Shown: one piece after another, positions 52,783-61,457 of the stretch
Layout of the letters: every line of letters begins with the position of its first letter
Position numbering within the stretch: the stretch's first letter is position 1
DNA from: Parasulfuritortus sp036391875
Lineage (GTDB): Bacteria > Pseudomonadota > Gammaproteobacteria > Burkholderiales > Thiobacillaceae
Direction: 5' to 3'
Assembly: GCA_036391875.1 (NCBI GenBank)
Contig: DASVZA010000018.1
Span: forward strand, 44,769 to 108,768
Length of the DNA stretch: 64,000 nt
The notes under the pieces: generated by a model
Told to the model about the DNA's origin: nothing
Database searches by the model: none
Seen by the model: the letters and a program-made list of their open reading frames with translations, nothing else
Translations under genes and position numbers: made by a program

Positions 52783-55149
52783 ATGGCAAAACGAACGCAT
52801 CTCAGACCCGGCTGCCGACTGGTTCAGATCGTTCTTGTCTCCGCGCTCCTTGCCGGATGTGCCGGCGAGCAGATGCACCGCGAGGGAATGGAGTTGGTCA
52901 GGACGGGGCACGTGGAGGAGGGGCTGGCAAAACTCTCCGATGCGTCGCGTGCCGCGCCCGACAACCTCACGTACAAGACGGACCTTTTGCGTACCCGCGA
53001 GGATGCGGCCCGCGGCTGGATCGCGATGGCCGACAGCGAGCGGGCGGGAGGTCGCGACGACAGTGCCCAGGCACTCTACGAGCGTGCGTTGAAGGCCGAT
53101 CCGGGGAATGCCCTGGCCATGCATGGGCTCGAGCTGGTTGCCGCGAACCGGAAGCACAACGCGGCCATGGACAAAGCCGATGCCCTGCTCAAGGCGGGTG
53201 ATGTGCATGGTGCCCAAGCCCTGGTCAAGACAGTGCTGATGGAAGACTCCAAGAACAGCCGGGCCCTCGATCTCAGAAAACGGATCGACGACCTGAGCAT
53301 GAAGGCGTTGGAAGCCGAGCCGCAGTTAAGCGAGAAGTTCAACAAGCCGGTGTCGCTTCAGTTCAGGGATGCCAATCTCAAGATGGTGTTCGAGGCCTTG
53401 TCGCGCACGAGCGGAATCAACATCCTTCTCGACAAGGACGTCAGGCCGGATCTGAAAACATCGATCTTCGTCCAGAATACCTCGGTCGAGGACACCATCA
53501 ATTTGATCCTCATGCAGAACCAGCTCGCCAAGAAGATCATCAGCGACAACACGGTTTTCGTCTATCCGGATACGCCGGCCAAGCGTAATGAGTACCAGGA
53601 ACTGAAGATCCGGAGCTTCCACCTCACGCACGCCGATCCCAAGCAGGTGTTGACCATGATCAAGACACTGTTGAAGACCAAGGACATCTTCATCAACGAA
53701 AAGACCAATTCGATCGTGATGCGCGATACGCCCGAGGCCATCCAACTGGCGGAGAAGCTGGTCACCGACCAGGACGTTCAGGGTCCTGAAGTCATGCTGG
53801 AGGTCCAGGTGCTGGAAGTGACCCGGACGCATATGAGTGAGTTGGGGATCAGCTGGCCGGATGCGTTTGGCATTGCCACCCCCAGTACGGTCAATACGCT
53901 TGCCGACCTGAAGAGCATGAAATGGAGTTCCGTGACGGTGACGCCGCTGAGTGCCGCTCTGGCGTTCCACCTGGACGAAGGGGATACCCGAGTCCTGGCT
54001 TCCCCGCGCATTCGCGTCCGCAACAGAGAGAAGGCCAAGATCATGGTCGGCAGCCGAGTGCCGGTCATCACCAATTCCGTGACACCGCTGGCGAATTCGT
54101 CGTCGGTTGTGACCGGCCAGGTCCAATACCTGGACGTTGGCCTCAAGCTGGAGGTCGAGCCGGACATCCTTCTCGACAACGAGGTCGTCATCAAGCTCAG
54201 CATGGACGTGAGCTCGATCATCAAGCAGATAAACGACGCCCAGTCCGGCACGGTTGCCTACGAAATAGGCACCCGCAACGCCAACACGGTTCTGCGTCTG
54301 AAGGACGGCGAGACTGATGTGCTTGGCGGCTTGATCGACGACGAAGACCGGAAGACCTCGGTCGAGGTTCCTGGTCTCGGCAAGGTTCCGATCCTGGGCT
54401 ACCTGTTCGGAGATCACACGGACGACAAGACGAAGACCGAGATTGTTCTGTCGATCACACCTCACGTCATCGGCAACGCATTGCCGCCTGACGTGACCGA
54501 CGAGGAATACTGGACAGGGACCGAAGAGAACCTGAGCACCACGCCGTTTACGATGAAATCGCAGGGTACCATCTCGGTCGCCACGAGTAGCCCATCGATA
54601 CCCGCGGTCTCGTCGTGGCGCGACCGGCTGGAACAGGCGCAGCGCGCGACCACGCAAGCGCATCTGGCCGCCCTGCAATCCAAAGAAGGCCAGGCCGTCG
54701 TGGCCGGCACAGCAGCAGCCCAGGCAGCACAACCGATGGCATTGACCTGGCAGGGACCCGGACAGGTGAAGCCGGGGGATACGGTCAGGTTGACGCTGAA
54801 CGCGCAATCGGCCCAGCCCGTCAAGGATCTAGACCTTAAGGTGAACTTCGATCCGACGGTGTTCAAGGCCATCGACGCGACGGAGGGCGGCTTCCTCATG
54901 CAGGGTAGTCCACCGGCTACCTTCAACAAAACGATCGACCAGGCCAGCGGCAGCGTCGACGTGAACGTGACCGGTAACGGGACGGGCGGCGTGAGCGGCT
55001 CGGGTGGCGTCGTCACCCTGGTCTTGCAGGCGCTGGCGGCCAGTTCATCGTCGCAGATCGCAGTCAGCCAGGCGAGTCCGGTCGGGCCGGGCGGGGATCC
55101 CGTCCCGGTAGCCGCACCCGAGCCGTTCAGTATTACGGTAAGCCCATGA
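52783..55149 (+). CDS. gspD: Lipoprotein secretin GspD with TPR and cohesin-like domains
   Basis: A 788-residue outer-membrane channel of the type II system. ATG 52783 has GGGAGG upstream. Lipobox LLAGC near residue 25. About 30-165: TPR-like helices in place of the usual N0 start. About 180-330: N domains (LQFRDANLKMVFEALSRTSG). About 340-570: secretin core, with LASPRIRVRNREKAKIMVG and VPGLGKVPILGYLFGD. About 653-788: cohesin-like sandwich (VKPGDTVRLTLNAQS; VNFDPTVFKAIDATEGGF). The N-terminal plan is closer to pilus-type/atypical T2SS secretins than to classical GspD. The other secretion genes lie 22 kb upstream. Confidence 0.9.
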   Translation: MAKRTHLRPGCRLVQIVLVSALLAGCAGEQMHREGMELVRTGHVEEGLAKLSDASRAAPDNLTYKTDLLRTREDAARGWIAMADSERAGGRDDSAQALYERALKADPGNALAMHGLELVAANRKHNAAMDKADALLKAGDVHGAQALVKTVLMEDSKNSRALDLRKRIDDLSMKALEAEPQLSEKFNKPVSLQFRDANLKMVFEALSRTSGINILLDKDVRPDLKTSIFVQNTSVEDTINLILMQNQLAKKIISDNTVFVYPDTPAKRNEYQELKIRSFHLTHADPKQVLTMIKTLLKTKDIFINEKTNSIVMRDTPEAIQLAEKLVTDQDVQGPEVMLEVQVLEVTRTHMSELGISWPDAFGIATPSTVNTLADLKSMKWSSVTVTPLSAALAFHLDEGDTRVLASPRIRVRNREKAKIMVGSRVPVITNSVTPLANSSSVVTGQVQYLDVGLKLEVEPDILLDNEVVIKLSMDVSSIIKQINDAQSGTVAYEIGTRNANTVLRLKDGETDVLGGLIDDEDRKTSVEVPGLGKVPILGYLFGDHTDDKTKTEIVLSITPHVIGNALPPDVTDEEYWTGTEENLSTTPFTMKSQGTISVATSSPSIPAVSSWRDRLEQAQRATTQAHLAALQSKEGQAVVAGTAAAQAAQPMALTWQGPGQVKPGDTVRLTLNAQSAQPVKDLDLKVNFDPTVFKAIDATEGGFLMQGSPPATFNKTIDQASGSVDVNVTGNGTGGVSGSGGVVTLVLQALAASSSSQIAVSQASPVGPGGDPVPVAAPEPFSITVSP

Positions 55150-55216
55150 TTGCGCGTCGCTCAGAGTCACAGGGTCGTGAGGATTTGAATGAACGATCCA
55201 CTGAAAGGAGTCCGAG

Positions 55217-55897
55217 ATGAAACCTCAAATTTTCACAACCGCATTCATGGACGAAATTCGGTTGGCGATCGGCGGGCTCGTCGGCGGAGTCCTGCTCATC
55301 TCGTGTCCAGTTCTCGCCATGGGCGGCGAGTCTCCTGATCCGCACGCGCAGCATCCTATGATGATGCAGATGCCGTCTCTCCCCCTGCATAATTCAGTGG
55401 CCGATTACATTGTGCCGAGCGTGACCATGATCCGTGAGGATGGCACCAAAGTGAACCTCAAGGACGAGATCAACGACGGTAAGCCGGTGATCATGAATTT
55501 CATATTCACGAGTTGTACTACGGTTTGTCCGGTGCTGAGCAGGACGATGTCGATGGTGCAGGCGCGCCTGGGTTCCGACGCGGACAAGGTGCACCTCGTC
55601 TCCATTTCCATCGATCCGGAACAGGATACCCCGTCCCGTCTGGCTGCGTATGCCAAGCGTTACCACGCCGGCCCGGACTGGCACTTCTACACCGGAACGC
55701 TGGCAGCGAGCGTTACTGTCCAGAAGGCATTCGATGCCTACCGCGGCGACAAGATGGACCACGAGCCGGCAACCTACCTGCGCCGTGCACCGGGCCGGCA
55801 ATGGCTGAGGATGGATGGGTTCGCGACCGCCGACGAGGTGATCCAGGAGTATCGCCAGATGCGTATGATGAAAATGTCCTGTGCGGGAAACTGTTGA
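55217..55897 (+). CDS. SCO1/SenC-family copper chaperone
   Basis: A 226-residue exported thioredoxin-fold protein with copper-binding CTTVCPVLS (CxxxCP) and the distal His expected near KMDHEPATYLR. The N-terminus is a membrane anchor or signal peptide. His/Met-rich DPHAQHPMMMQMP and the Met/Cys end RMMKMSCAGNC could bind more copper. SCO proteins load copper sites of oxidases. Its place after the secretin suggests it metallates the multicopper oxidases here; no cytochrome oxidase genes are near. Confidence 0.9.
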   Translation: MKPQIFTTAFMDEIRLAIGGLVGGVLLISCPVLAMGGESPDPHAQHPMMMQMPSLPLHNSVADYIVPSVTMIREDGTKVNLKDEINDGKPVIMNFIFTSCTTVCPVLSRTMSMVQARLGSDADKVHLVSISIDPEQDTPSRLAAYAKRYHAGPDWHFYTGTLAASVTVQKAFDAYRGDKMDHEPATYLRRAPGRQWLRMDGFATADEVIQEYRQMRMMKMSCAGNC

Positions 55898-55920
55898 TCG
55901 ATCGTTCTGCGCGGACATAT

Positions 55921-55938
55921 GCAGCATGCCAATGCTGC
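55921..55938 (+). terminator. Hairpin after the SCO gene
   Basis: GCAGCAT (55921-55927) with ATGCTGC (55932-55938), 4-base loop, then a short T-containing tail. A modest candidate terminator between convergent genes. Confidence 0.45.
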
Positions 55939-56027
55939 CTCGCTTTATCTACGGCAGGCTGCATGATCTAGCGGGTAAAAATCAGTTCTACGGCAAACGA
56001 GAAACAGGCCGAGCCGGCTGCCGGGCT

Positions 56028-57779
56028 TTAGTGCTCCGCATCGGTTTGCGGCCAAACGATGAGGATCTGGGTTCCCTTGCCCTTGCCGCTGGTAATCCGG
56101 AATCGGCCTCCAGAGTATTCGGCGCGTTCCCGCATACTCAGCAGGCCGGCCCCGCCCTTGCGACGGCTACGTTTTGCTGCTACTTCGGCCGGGTCGAAAC
56201 CCACCCCATGGTCGATGATCTCGAGTTTTGTCTTCTGCTTGCTCTGGCTCAACTGGATGCTTACCGAGTCGGTATGGGCGTGTTTGACTACATTGTTAAG
56301 TGCCTCCTGCACGATGCGGAAGATGATCAACTTCAGCGGCTTGATGATATTTTCCTCCTTGATTTGGGCCTCAAGCGTCACGGTGATGCCGGCATAGTCC
56401 TCCTGGAGTTCCCTGCAGAACCAGCTTAGTGTGGCGAGAATGCCTATGTCGTCCAGGATGGAGGGGCGAAGGTCCATGGAAATACGTCTGACTTCCTCGA
56501 CCGCGCCCTGGATGCGGGGGATAAGTGTTTCGAACTGGGCCAGTCCCTTTTCCGAAGGCTGCTCCCTCACCTGAGTCAGTGTGTTCTCGAGCGAGAATTT
56601 TATGGCGCTCAGGGTTTGCCCGAGGCCGTCATGCAGCTCGGAAGCAATGCGCTGCCGTTCCGTTTCCTGCATGGTCAATACCTGGCTGGAGAGCAGGCGC
56701 AGCTCATGTTCGGAAGCCTTGAGCGCCTGCTCCGTCCGCACCAGGTCGCTGACGTCGGTGAGCACGGCAAAGCTGCCGATATGCTTGCCGGCAAGGTCAT
56801 AAAGCAGGCTGGGCGAGATATGGACCCAGACCCGCTGGCCATTCCTTGCCTTCAGCGTCAATTGGTAGGTGTCTACCTGCCCATTTTCCCGACACCTCAT
56901 TTGCCTGTCCCAGGTTTCATGACAACTTGGGTCAATGAACTTCAAAGCGAGGCGGCCGACGATTTCCTCTCTTGCATAGCCAAGCATTTTTGCGAAGCGT
57001 TCGTTGGCATAGGTAATCGAGCCCGCGATGTCCAGGACGGCAAGGCCATCATTCATGAGTTCCACCAACTGCCTATACTCCTCCCGGCTGGCCCGCAGCG
57101 CGGTTTCTATGCGGCGACGCTCGTTGATTTCCTCGCGCAGTTGGGAATAGGAGTGCTGCAATTGGGCAGTATGCGTTTCAATCTGTTGTTTCAATGATAC
57201 GGTGAGTGCCGTGAGGGCTTTTTCGCTGGCCTTGAGTTCAGTGATGTCGGCCACCACGGCTACCGCAAAGTGGTTGCCTGGGCTTTCCCTGTCCCCCATC
57301 TGGGCATGCTGCATGTGCACTTGCAGGTCAAGGTGCCTTTGGAGAATGGGATCTTCGGTTTGGTAGCCGATATGCTCGCCGTTATCCAGAGAGGCGAGGA
57401 TGCGTTGCCAGAATCCGTCCAAGTAGCAGTTCGCCGAGTTGCAACCTGGATGAAGCAGGTCGTGGAAGGGGATTCCTTTGACCTCGGCTACATTGCCCAA
57501 TCCCCATCGTTCCAGAGCCCGGTTTGCTCGCAGGATGCGGCCTTGGTTATCCAGCAAACAGACGATCTGGGGTAAGGCGTCTGCGGTGGTCTGCCATTCG
57601 CGTTTGACTTGCTCAATAAAGCTCAGGATATCTTCGCCGCAGGCACTGGGGGAGTGGTTTTCCGTGTTTTTCACCACACTCGACGATTCAAAGTCGGGGA
57701 GATGCGTTTGAGCTTGCTGCTTCGGACAAGCCCCGCATGACAGGACTTCTTCTTCTTGGCTGCGACAGGCTTTGCTCAT
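56028..57779 (-). CDS. PAS-domain sensor kinase of the HisKA_3 (NarX-like) class
   Basis: A 583-residue soluble kinase with no membrane helix. The N-terminus has Cys5, Cys15 and Cys18 (SCGACP). PAS1 (about 58-180) includes LHPGCNSANCYL, with two more cysteines. A coiled coil follows, then PAS2 (about 230-345). The HisKA_3 box is ERQRIASELHDGLGQTL with the phospho-His; the ATPase domain has IVQEALNNVVKHAH and DHGVGF. This class phosphorylates LuxR/NarL-type regulators, so the orphan regulator at 30.8-31.5 kb is the probable partner. The Cys set suggests redox, metal or gas sensing. Confidence 0.88.
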   Translation of the reverse strand: MSKACRSQEEEVLSCGACPKQQAQTHLPDFESSSVVKNTENHSPSACGEDILSFIEQVKREWQTTADALPQIVCLLDNQGRILRANRALERWGLGNVAEVKGIPFHDLLHPGCNSANCYLDGFWQRILASLDNGEHIGYQTEDPILQRHLDLQVHMQHAQMGDRESPGNHFAVAVVADITELKASEKALTALTVSLKQQIETHTAQLQHSYSQLREEINERRRIETALRASREEYRQLVELMNDGLAVLDIAGSITYANERFAKMLGYAREEIVGRLALKFIDPSCHETWDRQMRCRENGQVDTYQLTLKARNGQRVWVHISPSLLYDLAGKHIGSFAVLTDVSDLVRTEQALKASEHELRLLSSQVLTMQETERQRIASELHDGLGQTLSAIKFSLENTLTQVREQPSEKGLAQFETLIPRIQGAVEEVRRISMDLRPSILDDIGILATLSWFCRELQEDYAGITVTLEAQIKEENIIKPLKLIIFRIVQEALNNVVKHAHTDSVSIQLSQSKQKTKLEIIDHGVGFDPAEVAAKRSRRKGGAGLLSMRERAEYSGGRFRITSGKGKGTQILIVWPQTDAEH

Positions 57780-57847
57780 GATTCCCCCTCTTCTTCGCGT
57801 CAGGATTTCTTGGGCTCATGCCTTACTTGGGCAGGCTCTTTTAATAC

Positions 57848-57875
57848 AGCATAGTGGGGGATGAAATCAGGTCAA
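57848..57875 (-). promoter_or_regulatory. Sigma70-like promoter of the sensor kinase
   Basis: On the minus strand, TTGACC (57875-57870), a 16-base spacer, then TATGCT (57853-57848), about 70 bases before the ATG at 57779. Confidence 0.5.
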
Positions 57876-58003
57876 CTTCCGCAGCGGTCGATCCAGAGCG
57901 CTAGCATGATCTGGTGTCCGGGCTTGTCGGCAGGGATAGTCCCGGTTTGGGAAATGCCGCCAGGGCAGGAAGACTGCGGGCGGTTGGTTGCATTCGCGTC
58001 GCC

Positions 58004-58381
58004 CTAATCGCAGACGGCAGGAAAGGCGTTGTCCACCATGGCGAAGAGGTTGCTGCCCGACGTGGAGCTTTTTGGTAGGAAATAGTTCGCTCCCGACTCC
58101 AGGGCAGCTTGCCGATATTCCGGGATGTCATAGGCTGTGATGACTGCGATGACGATATCGGCATGCTGGCTCCTGATGGTGCGAGTCAGGTCCAGACCGC
58201 TGATGCCTGGCAGCTTGATATCCATGAAGATGAGTTGAGGAACGTGGCGTGCCATTTTATCCAGTGCATCGATCCCGTCCCCGGCCTCCTCGATGACCAT
58301 GCATGGAAAATACCCAAGCAGCACCTCTTGCAGAGAATGCCGGAAGCTGTCGTTGTCTTCGATGATCAGAGTTCTCAACAT
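58004..58381 (-). CDS. Receiver-only response regulator
   Basis: A 125-residue single-domain CheY-like protein: acidic pair in LIIEDNDSF, phospho-acceptor in LIFMDIKLPGISG, switch Thr in VITAYDIPEY, and Lys in ANYFLPKSSTSG. There is no output domain, so it likely works as a phosphate sink or protein-contact switch. It lies 224 bases upstream of the PAS kinase on the same strand and may feed into the same phosphorelay. Confidence 0.9.
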   Translation of the reverse strand: MLRTLIIEDNDSFRHSLQEVLLGYFPCMVIEEAGDGIDALDKMARHVPQLIFMDIKLPGISGLDLTRTIRSQHADIVIAVITAYDIPEYRQAALESGANYFLPKSSTSGSNLFAMVDNAFPAVCD

Positions 58382-58552
58382 GGGCCTGACTCAAGCTTGA
58401 TTGGTGACTATCGTGCTGCTGTAAATTTACGCATTCAATCCGGACTCGGATATAAAGAATGAAATGTATTTTTGCTATTTCGATTCTGCATGCGATAGGC
58501 GCTTGGCCACCAATCTGAGAAAAGCTTTTGGACAAGACGGAACTGGCCGGGT

Positions 58553-59209
58553 TCATTGAGTCAGTCTGTGATAGTGGTTCAGCACTCGGGCGACATAGCT
58601 CTGGGTTTCATGGTAGGGCGGGATATGGTTGCCATGGCGCACGATGGCGTTCTCGCCGGCATTGTAGGCCGCCAGGCTCAAGGGCAGATTGTCATTGAAC
58701 CTCTGTAGGAGGGCCTTGAGATAGAGGCTGCCGCCTCGTATGTTCTGAGCCGGATCAAGACTGTTTGTCACGCCGTAACGTCGGGCTGTTTCTGGCATGA
58801 GTTGCATTAGGCCACGCGCACCTTTGGGCGAGATCGCAGCAGGGTTGTAAGCGGATTCTTCGGCAATCACGGCATGAAGCAGTGCGCGGTCCAAATGCTG
58901 GGCTTGAGCAGCCTTGTCCACCAGATTGGCATAGGGCATTTTGTCGAGGACATCAGCGATAGGTGCGGCGGAAGCGCTAGGCCTGGTCGTGGGCCGCTCC
59001 GTATCTTGTATGAGCAGAACTTCACATTTCTCGGTGGCATGGTTGCTTAAATGTACGATGCCATTCCCATCCGTATAAGAATAGATGTCCGCCCATGTCG
59101 GCAGGGCCGTAGCCAAGAGCAGGGGAAAAACGATGCAGCAGGCTAATCGCCAAGGTGGCGACGGCGCCCCGTCAGAGAATGCTTTCAGTAAAGCGGCTGC
59201 TGTTCGCAT
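58553..59209 (-). CDS. Lytic transglycosylase (SLT family)
   Basis: A 218-residue periplasmic muramidase-like enzyme that cuts peptidoglycan with anhydro-ring formation. ATG 59209 gives a signal peptide ending TWA; a DUF4124-like stretch follows (DIYSYTDGNGIVHLSNHA). The SLT domain has the catalytic Glu in AVIAEESAYNPAAISPKGA, then GLMQLMPETARRYGV and LAAYNAGENAI. Such enzymes often open the wall for secretion machines, so a role in placing the type II system is plausible. Confidence 0.88.
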   Translation of the reverse strand: MRTAAALLKAFSDGAPSPPWRLACCIVFPLLLATALPTWADIYSYTDGNGIVHLSNHATEKCEVLLIQDTERPTTRPSASAAPIADVLDKMPYANLVDKAAQAQHLDRALLHAVIAEESAYNPAAISPKGARGLMQLMPETARRYGVTNSLDPAQNIRGGSLYLKALLQRFNDNLPLSLAAYNAGENAIVRHGNHIPPYHETQSYVARVLNHYHRLTQ

Positions 59210-60027
59210 GTTCCGTCCCCCTTCTACGCATAAGGGGTTATGGTGGATTGAGATAGCTGATCTCTGGTTTGTTACGAGGGAATTACGCCACATAAAGGGC
59301 TGCGGCGATATCAGGTGATTACCCCATTCAGTAACGAGCAAGACCTGATCCGCCGGCGAGGTCTGAAGCGACGCAGCCTGCCGGCACCGACCAAGCCGGA
59401 GCGCGCGGGAATCACAAATAATTGGCTCAGCATGTGGGATTTCGGCCGCCGACCTTCAGGTGTGCCGACCTTCGGCTGGGGAGCCGGCAAGGTAAGCGGC
59501 CTGATTACGACCTGAATCGCCCCGGGTTCTGTGGAGGCTGTTGGGTTTAAGTTAAGTTGCTTCCACGGTTCTGTCGGCGAGCCAACGGTAGTGGTTTGTC
59601 TCAGCCTCGGCTGGCGGGATATCGCCGATGGATTCCAGCAAGCGGTGGCTGTTGAACCAAGCCACCCTTCCAGGGTTGCGAGTTCGACTGCCTCGCGACT
59701 CTTCCACGGTGCCCGGCGATGGATCAGCTCGGACCGTCTATCGTGCGGCGGTAGATTGACCACGCCTGTGCGCAGGTCACTGTAACTGCCCGCTTAAACG
59801 AAGAGCCAAGCGTCGCGGTTTGTCAAAGCTGGTGCAACGGAAATGACTCAATCGTTGTCATCGTCGTAGTCAACATCTTCTGGATTTTCGTCTCCGTCAT
59901 TTGTTGCAATGCTTGGATGAATCGATTGGTCAGCCAGCTTGCTGACGTGGGGTCAAAACGGCTCGGCATCGTGGGGCGCGGAGTCGAGGCTCCATCGCTT
60001 GGGCATACATGGTATAGGCCAGCGGCC
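59210..60027. other. 818-base gap with transposon debris
   Basis: Apart from the IS3-family remnant at 59513-59763 I see no gene. A 66-codon frame at 59315-59515 and a 48-codon minus-strand frame at 59823-59969 have no recognisable features. This marks the right border of the secretion/oxidase island. Confidence 0.65.
59513..59763 (-). mobile_element. IS3-family transposase remnant (C-terminus and right end)
   Basis: Minus-strand reading gives the end of an IS3 OrfB integrase: ELIHRRAPWKSREAVELATL, then after a frameshift WFNSHRLLESIGDIPPAEAE and NHYRWLADRTVEAT with its TAA at 59552-59554. The outer sequence from 59513 (TGAATCGCCCCGGGTTCTGT) looks like an IS3-type terminal repeat. Only about 70 C-terminal codons remain, in two frames, and no left end is present, so the element is dead. 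Confidence 0.82.
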
Positions 60028-60513
60028 TCACGGATGCCAAGCCATCAAGGCGTGGGTTTGCGTCTGCTGCTCGATTTGAAAACCGAGCAAAGCATAAAGT
60101 TGTACGGCGCGCGGATTGTTCATCAGTACGGTGAGCGTCAGCGGTACGCGTGTCTTGAGTGCTGCAGCCTGCAGCGTTCGAACCACGTTGGTGCCGTGTC
60201 CCTTGTTGCGTGCCGCTGGGATCAGCGCAAGGTCGATCATGCGTACCTCATTCGGGCCGAAGTCCACCGCTACACGGCCTATCGGCTGGTCGTGCAGTTC
60301 GACGATGAAATACATCGCATTCGGGAATTGCTGGCCGTAGCCCTCGCGTTGTGCACGGAACTGCATTTCGATCAGTTCCTCGATGAAATCGTGCTCGGCG
60401 ACGGCTGAGCGCAGGTCTTCTCGCGTCGAATTGTAGAGCGAGGCCATGAAGGCACCATCCGAGTCGCGTTGCGGGCGCAGTCTCAGGCCATCAGGCAGGG
60501 AAAAATCCGCCAT
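60028..60513 (-). CDS. GNAT-family N-acetyltransferase
   Basis: A 161-residue cytosolic acetyl-CoA-dependent transferase (ATG 60513, MADFSLPDGLRLRPQ). The fold is seen in IGRVAVDFGPNEVRMIDLAL, the CoA pyrophosphate loop ALIPAARNKGHGTNVVRTL, and VQLYALLGF. The substrate is unknown. It is downstream of the DUF6916-like and collar genes on the same strand; this trio accompanies large surface proteins in other genomes, as I recall, so it may modify the adhesin or its partners. Confidence 0.87.
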   Translation of the reverse strand: MADFSLPDGLRLRPQRDSDGAFMASLYNSTREDLRSAVAEHDFIEELIEMQFRAQREGYGQQFPNAMYFIVELHDQPIGRVAVDFGPNEVRMIDLALIPAARNKGHGTNVVRTLQAAALKTRVPLTLTVLMNNPRAVQLYALLGFQIEQQTQTHALMAWHP

Positions 60514-60521
60514 GCTAGCCC

Positions 60522-60836
60522 CTAGTTGAATGCCGCCTGAAACAGGCTGCCGGGTGTCGGTCCGATGTTCATGACGCGGTTCAGGTAGACGCCGGGAATC
60601 GCCTCCATACCCTCGAATTGCAGTGTGAATATCCCGTCGCTCCATGGGCAGTCGGGCGCGGCGCGGAAATACAGGTTAAACGGGGTGCGGCTGTCAGCCG
60701 CAGCATGCGGGAGGCGGGCGAGCGGTTTTTCCGTTACTTCGTCCAGTATGGTTTCGATGGTGACTCCCCCCGCTTCGAGCCGACAGGGCTTGCCGATGTG
60801 CAGCGCAAACAGGCCGCTGTGCAATTGTTCCAGCAT
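60522..60836 (-). CDS. DUF6916-like small protein
   Basis: A 104-residue beta-rich protein without signal peptide (MLEQLHSGLFALHIGKPC; PFNLYFRAAPDCPWSDGIF; FEGMEAIPGVYLNRV). It matches my memory of the small proteins annotated DUF6916 that sit beside tail-collar-domain genes. Function unknown. Same strand as its neighbours, with 8 bases to the GNAT gene. Confidence 0.7.
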   Translation of the reverse strand: MLEQLHSGLFALHIGKPCRLEAGGVTIETILDEVTEKPLARLPHAAADSRTPFNLYFRAAPDCPWSDGIFTLQFEGMEAIPGVYLNRVMNIGPTPGSLFQAAFN

Positions 60837-60884
60837 TTATGCTCCTAGGCGGGACGGCAAGGCCGTCCCGGTCAGATACTCAAA

Positions 60885-61457
60885 TCAGTTTTGTGGCGGG
60901 AATATACCGTTGAGTGCAATGCAGAAGTTCAGCACCAGCGCCGGGTTGACGAGGTTGACCGGCGCAGCGGCCGGGCTGGCTGCTTGCGAAGTCGGGGCAC
61001 TCTGCACCGGGGCGGACGGGTTGGCCGGGCCGTACATCTGAACCGGGACGACAGTAGGAGCACGCCCCCCGGTGTTCGATGCAGCGGCACCCAGGGTCCA
61101 TCCATTGGCCGGTGTTTGCGTCAACTGATCGGCGGCTGTATTGCTGGCGGCCAGCGTATGGGAGTGGGGAGGGACGGCGCATTGCGTGGGTAGCAAGGTG
61201 ACACTCTCGCTGCCGATTTGCTGGCCAATGATGCGCTGGGTAAGGCCTGCGCCATTCCCCTGGCCCATCGGCAGGCGCCCTTGAAGGTCGGGTAGGTTGA
61301 AGGTGGTTTGGCCATTGCCGCCGAAATTGACTCCGAGCAACGCAAACAAGGCTGTATTTTGTGATATGCCCATTATCTGACCGGCGCAAAATGCCCAGTC
61401 CCTTGGGGCGTATTTGAAACCGAACATGCGAATTTCACCCAAGAATGGATCGGCCAT
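60885..61457 (-). CDS. Tail-collar-domain protein (MdpB-like)
   Basis: A 190-residue protein with the N-terminal collar signature (PFLGEIRMFGFKYAPRDWAF; FALLGVNFGGNGQTTFNLPD; GRLPMGQGNGAGL), then a variable Ala/Pro-rich middle and NFCIALNGIFPPQN. The domain comes from phage tail fibres, but free-standing copies are common in non-phage loci. No other phage genes are near, so I do not call a prophage. It is divergent from the adhesin gene. Confidence 0.85.
   Translation of the reverse strand: MADPFLGEIRMFGFKYAPRDWAFCAGQIMGISQNTALFALLGVNFGGNGQTTFNLPDLQGRLPMGQGNGAGLTQRIIGQQIGSESVTLLPTQCAVPPHSHTLAASNTAADQLTQTPANGWTLGAAASNTGGRAPTVVPVQMYGPANPSAPVQSAPTSQAASPAAAPVNLVNPALVLNFCIALNGIFPPQN

Noticed and set aside
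55217..55897. SCO gene as part of a cytochrome c oxidase operon
   Set aside because: No cox or cco genes flank it; the nearest copper proteins are the exported multicopper oxidases.
57843..57850. AATACAGC upstream of the PAS kinase as a fifth copy of the two-box element
   Set aside because: No second box at 22-24 bases, and the match overlaps the kinase -10 on the opposite strand, so it is probably chance.
59823..59969. 48-codon minus-strand frame in the IS debris region
   Set aside because: No ribosome site, no similarity that I can recognise, and composition like the surrounding non-coding DNA.
60522..61457. Prophage or tailocin remnant
   Set aside because: Only the collar-type fold is phage-like; there are no tail, capsid, lysis or integrase genes, and these proteins often occur beside surface-protein genes.
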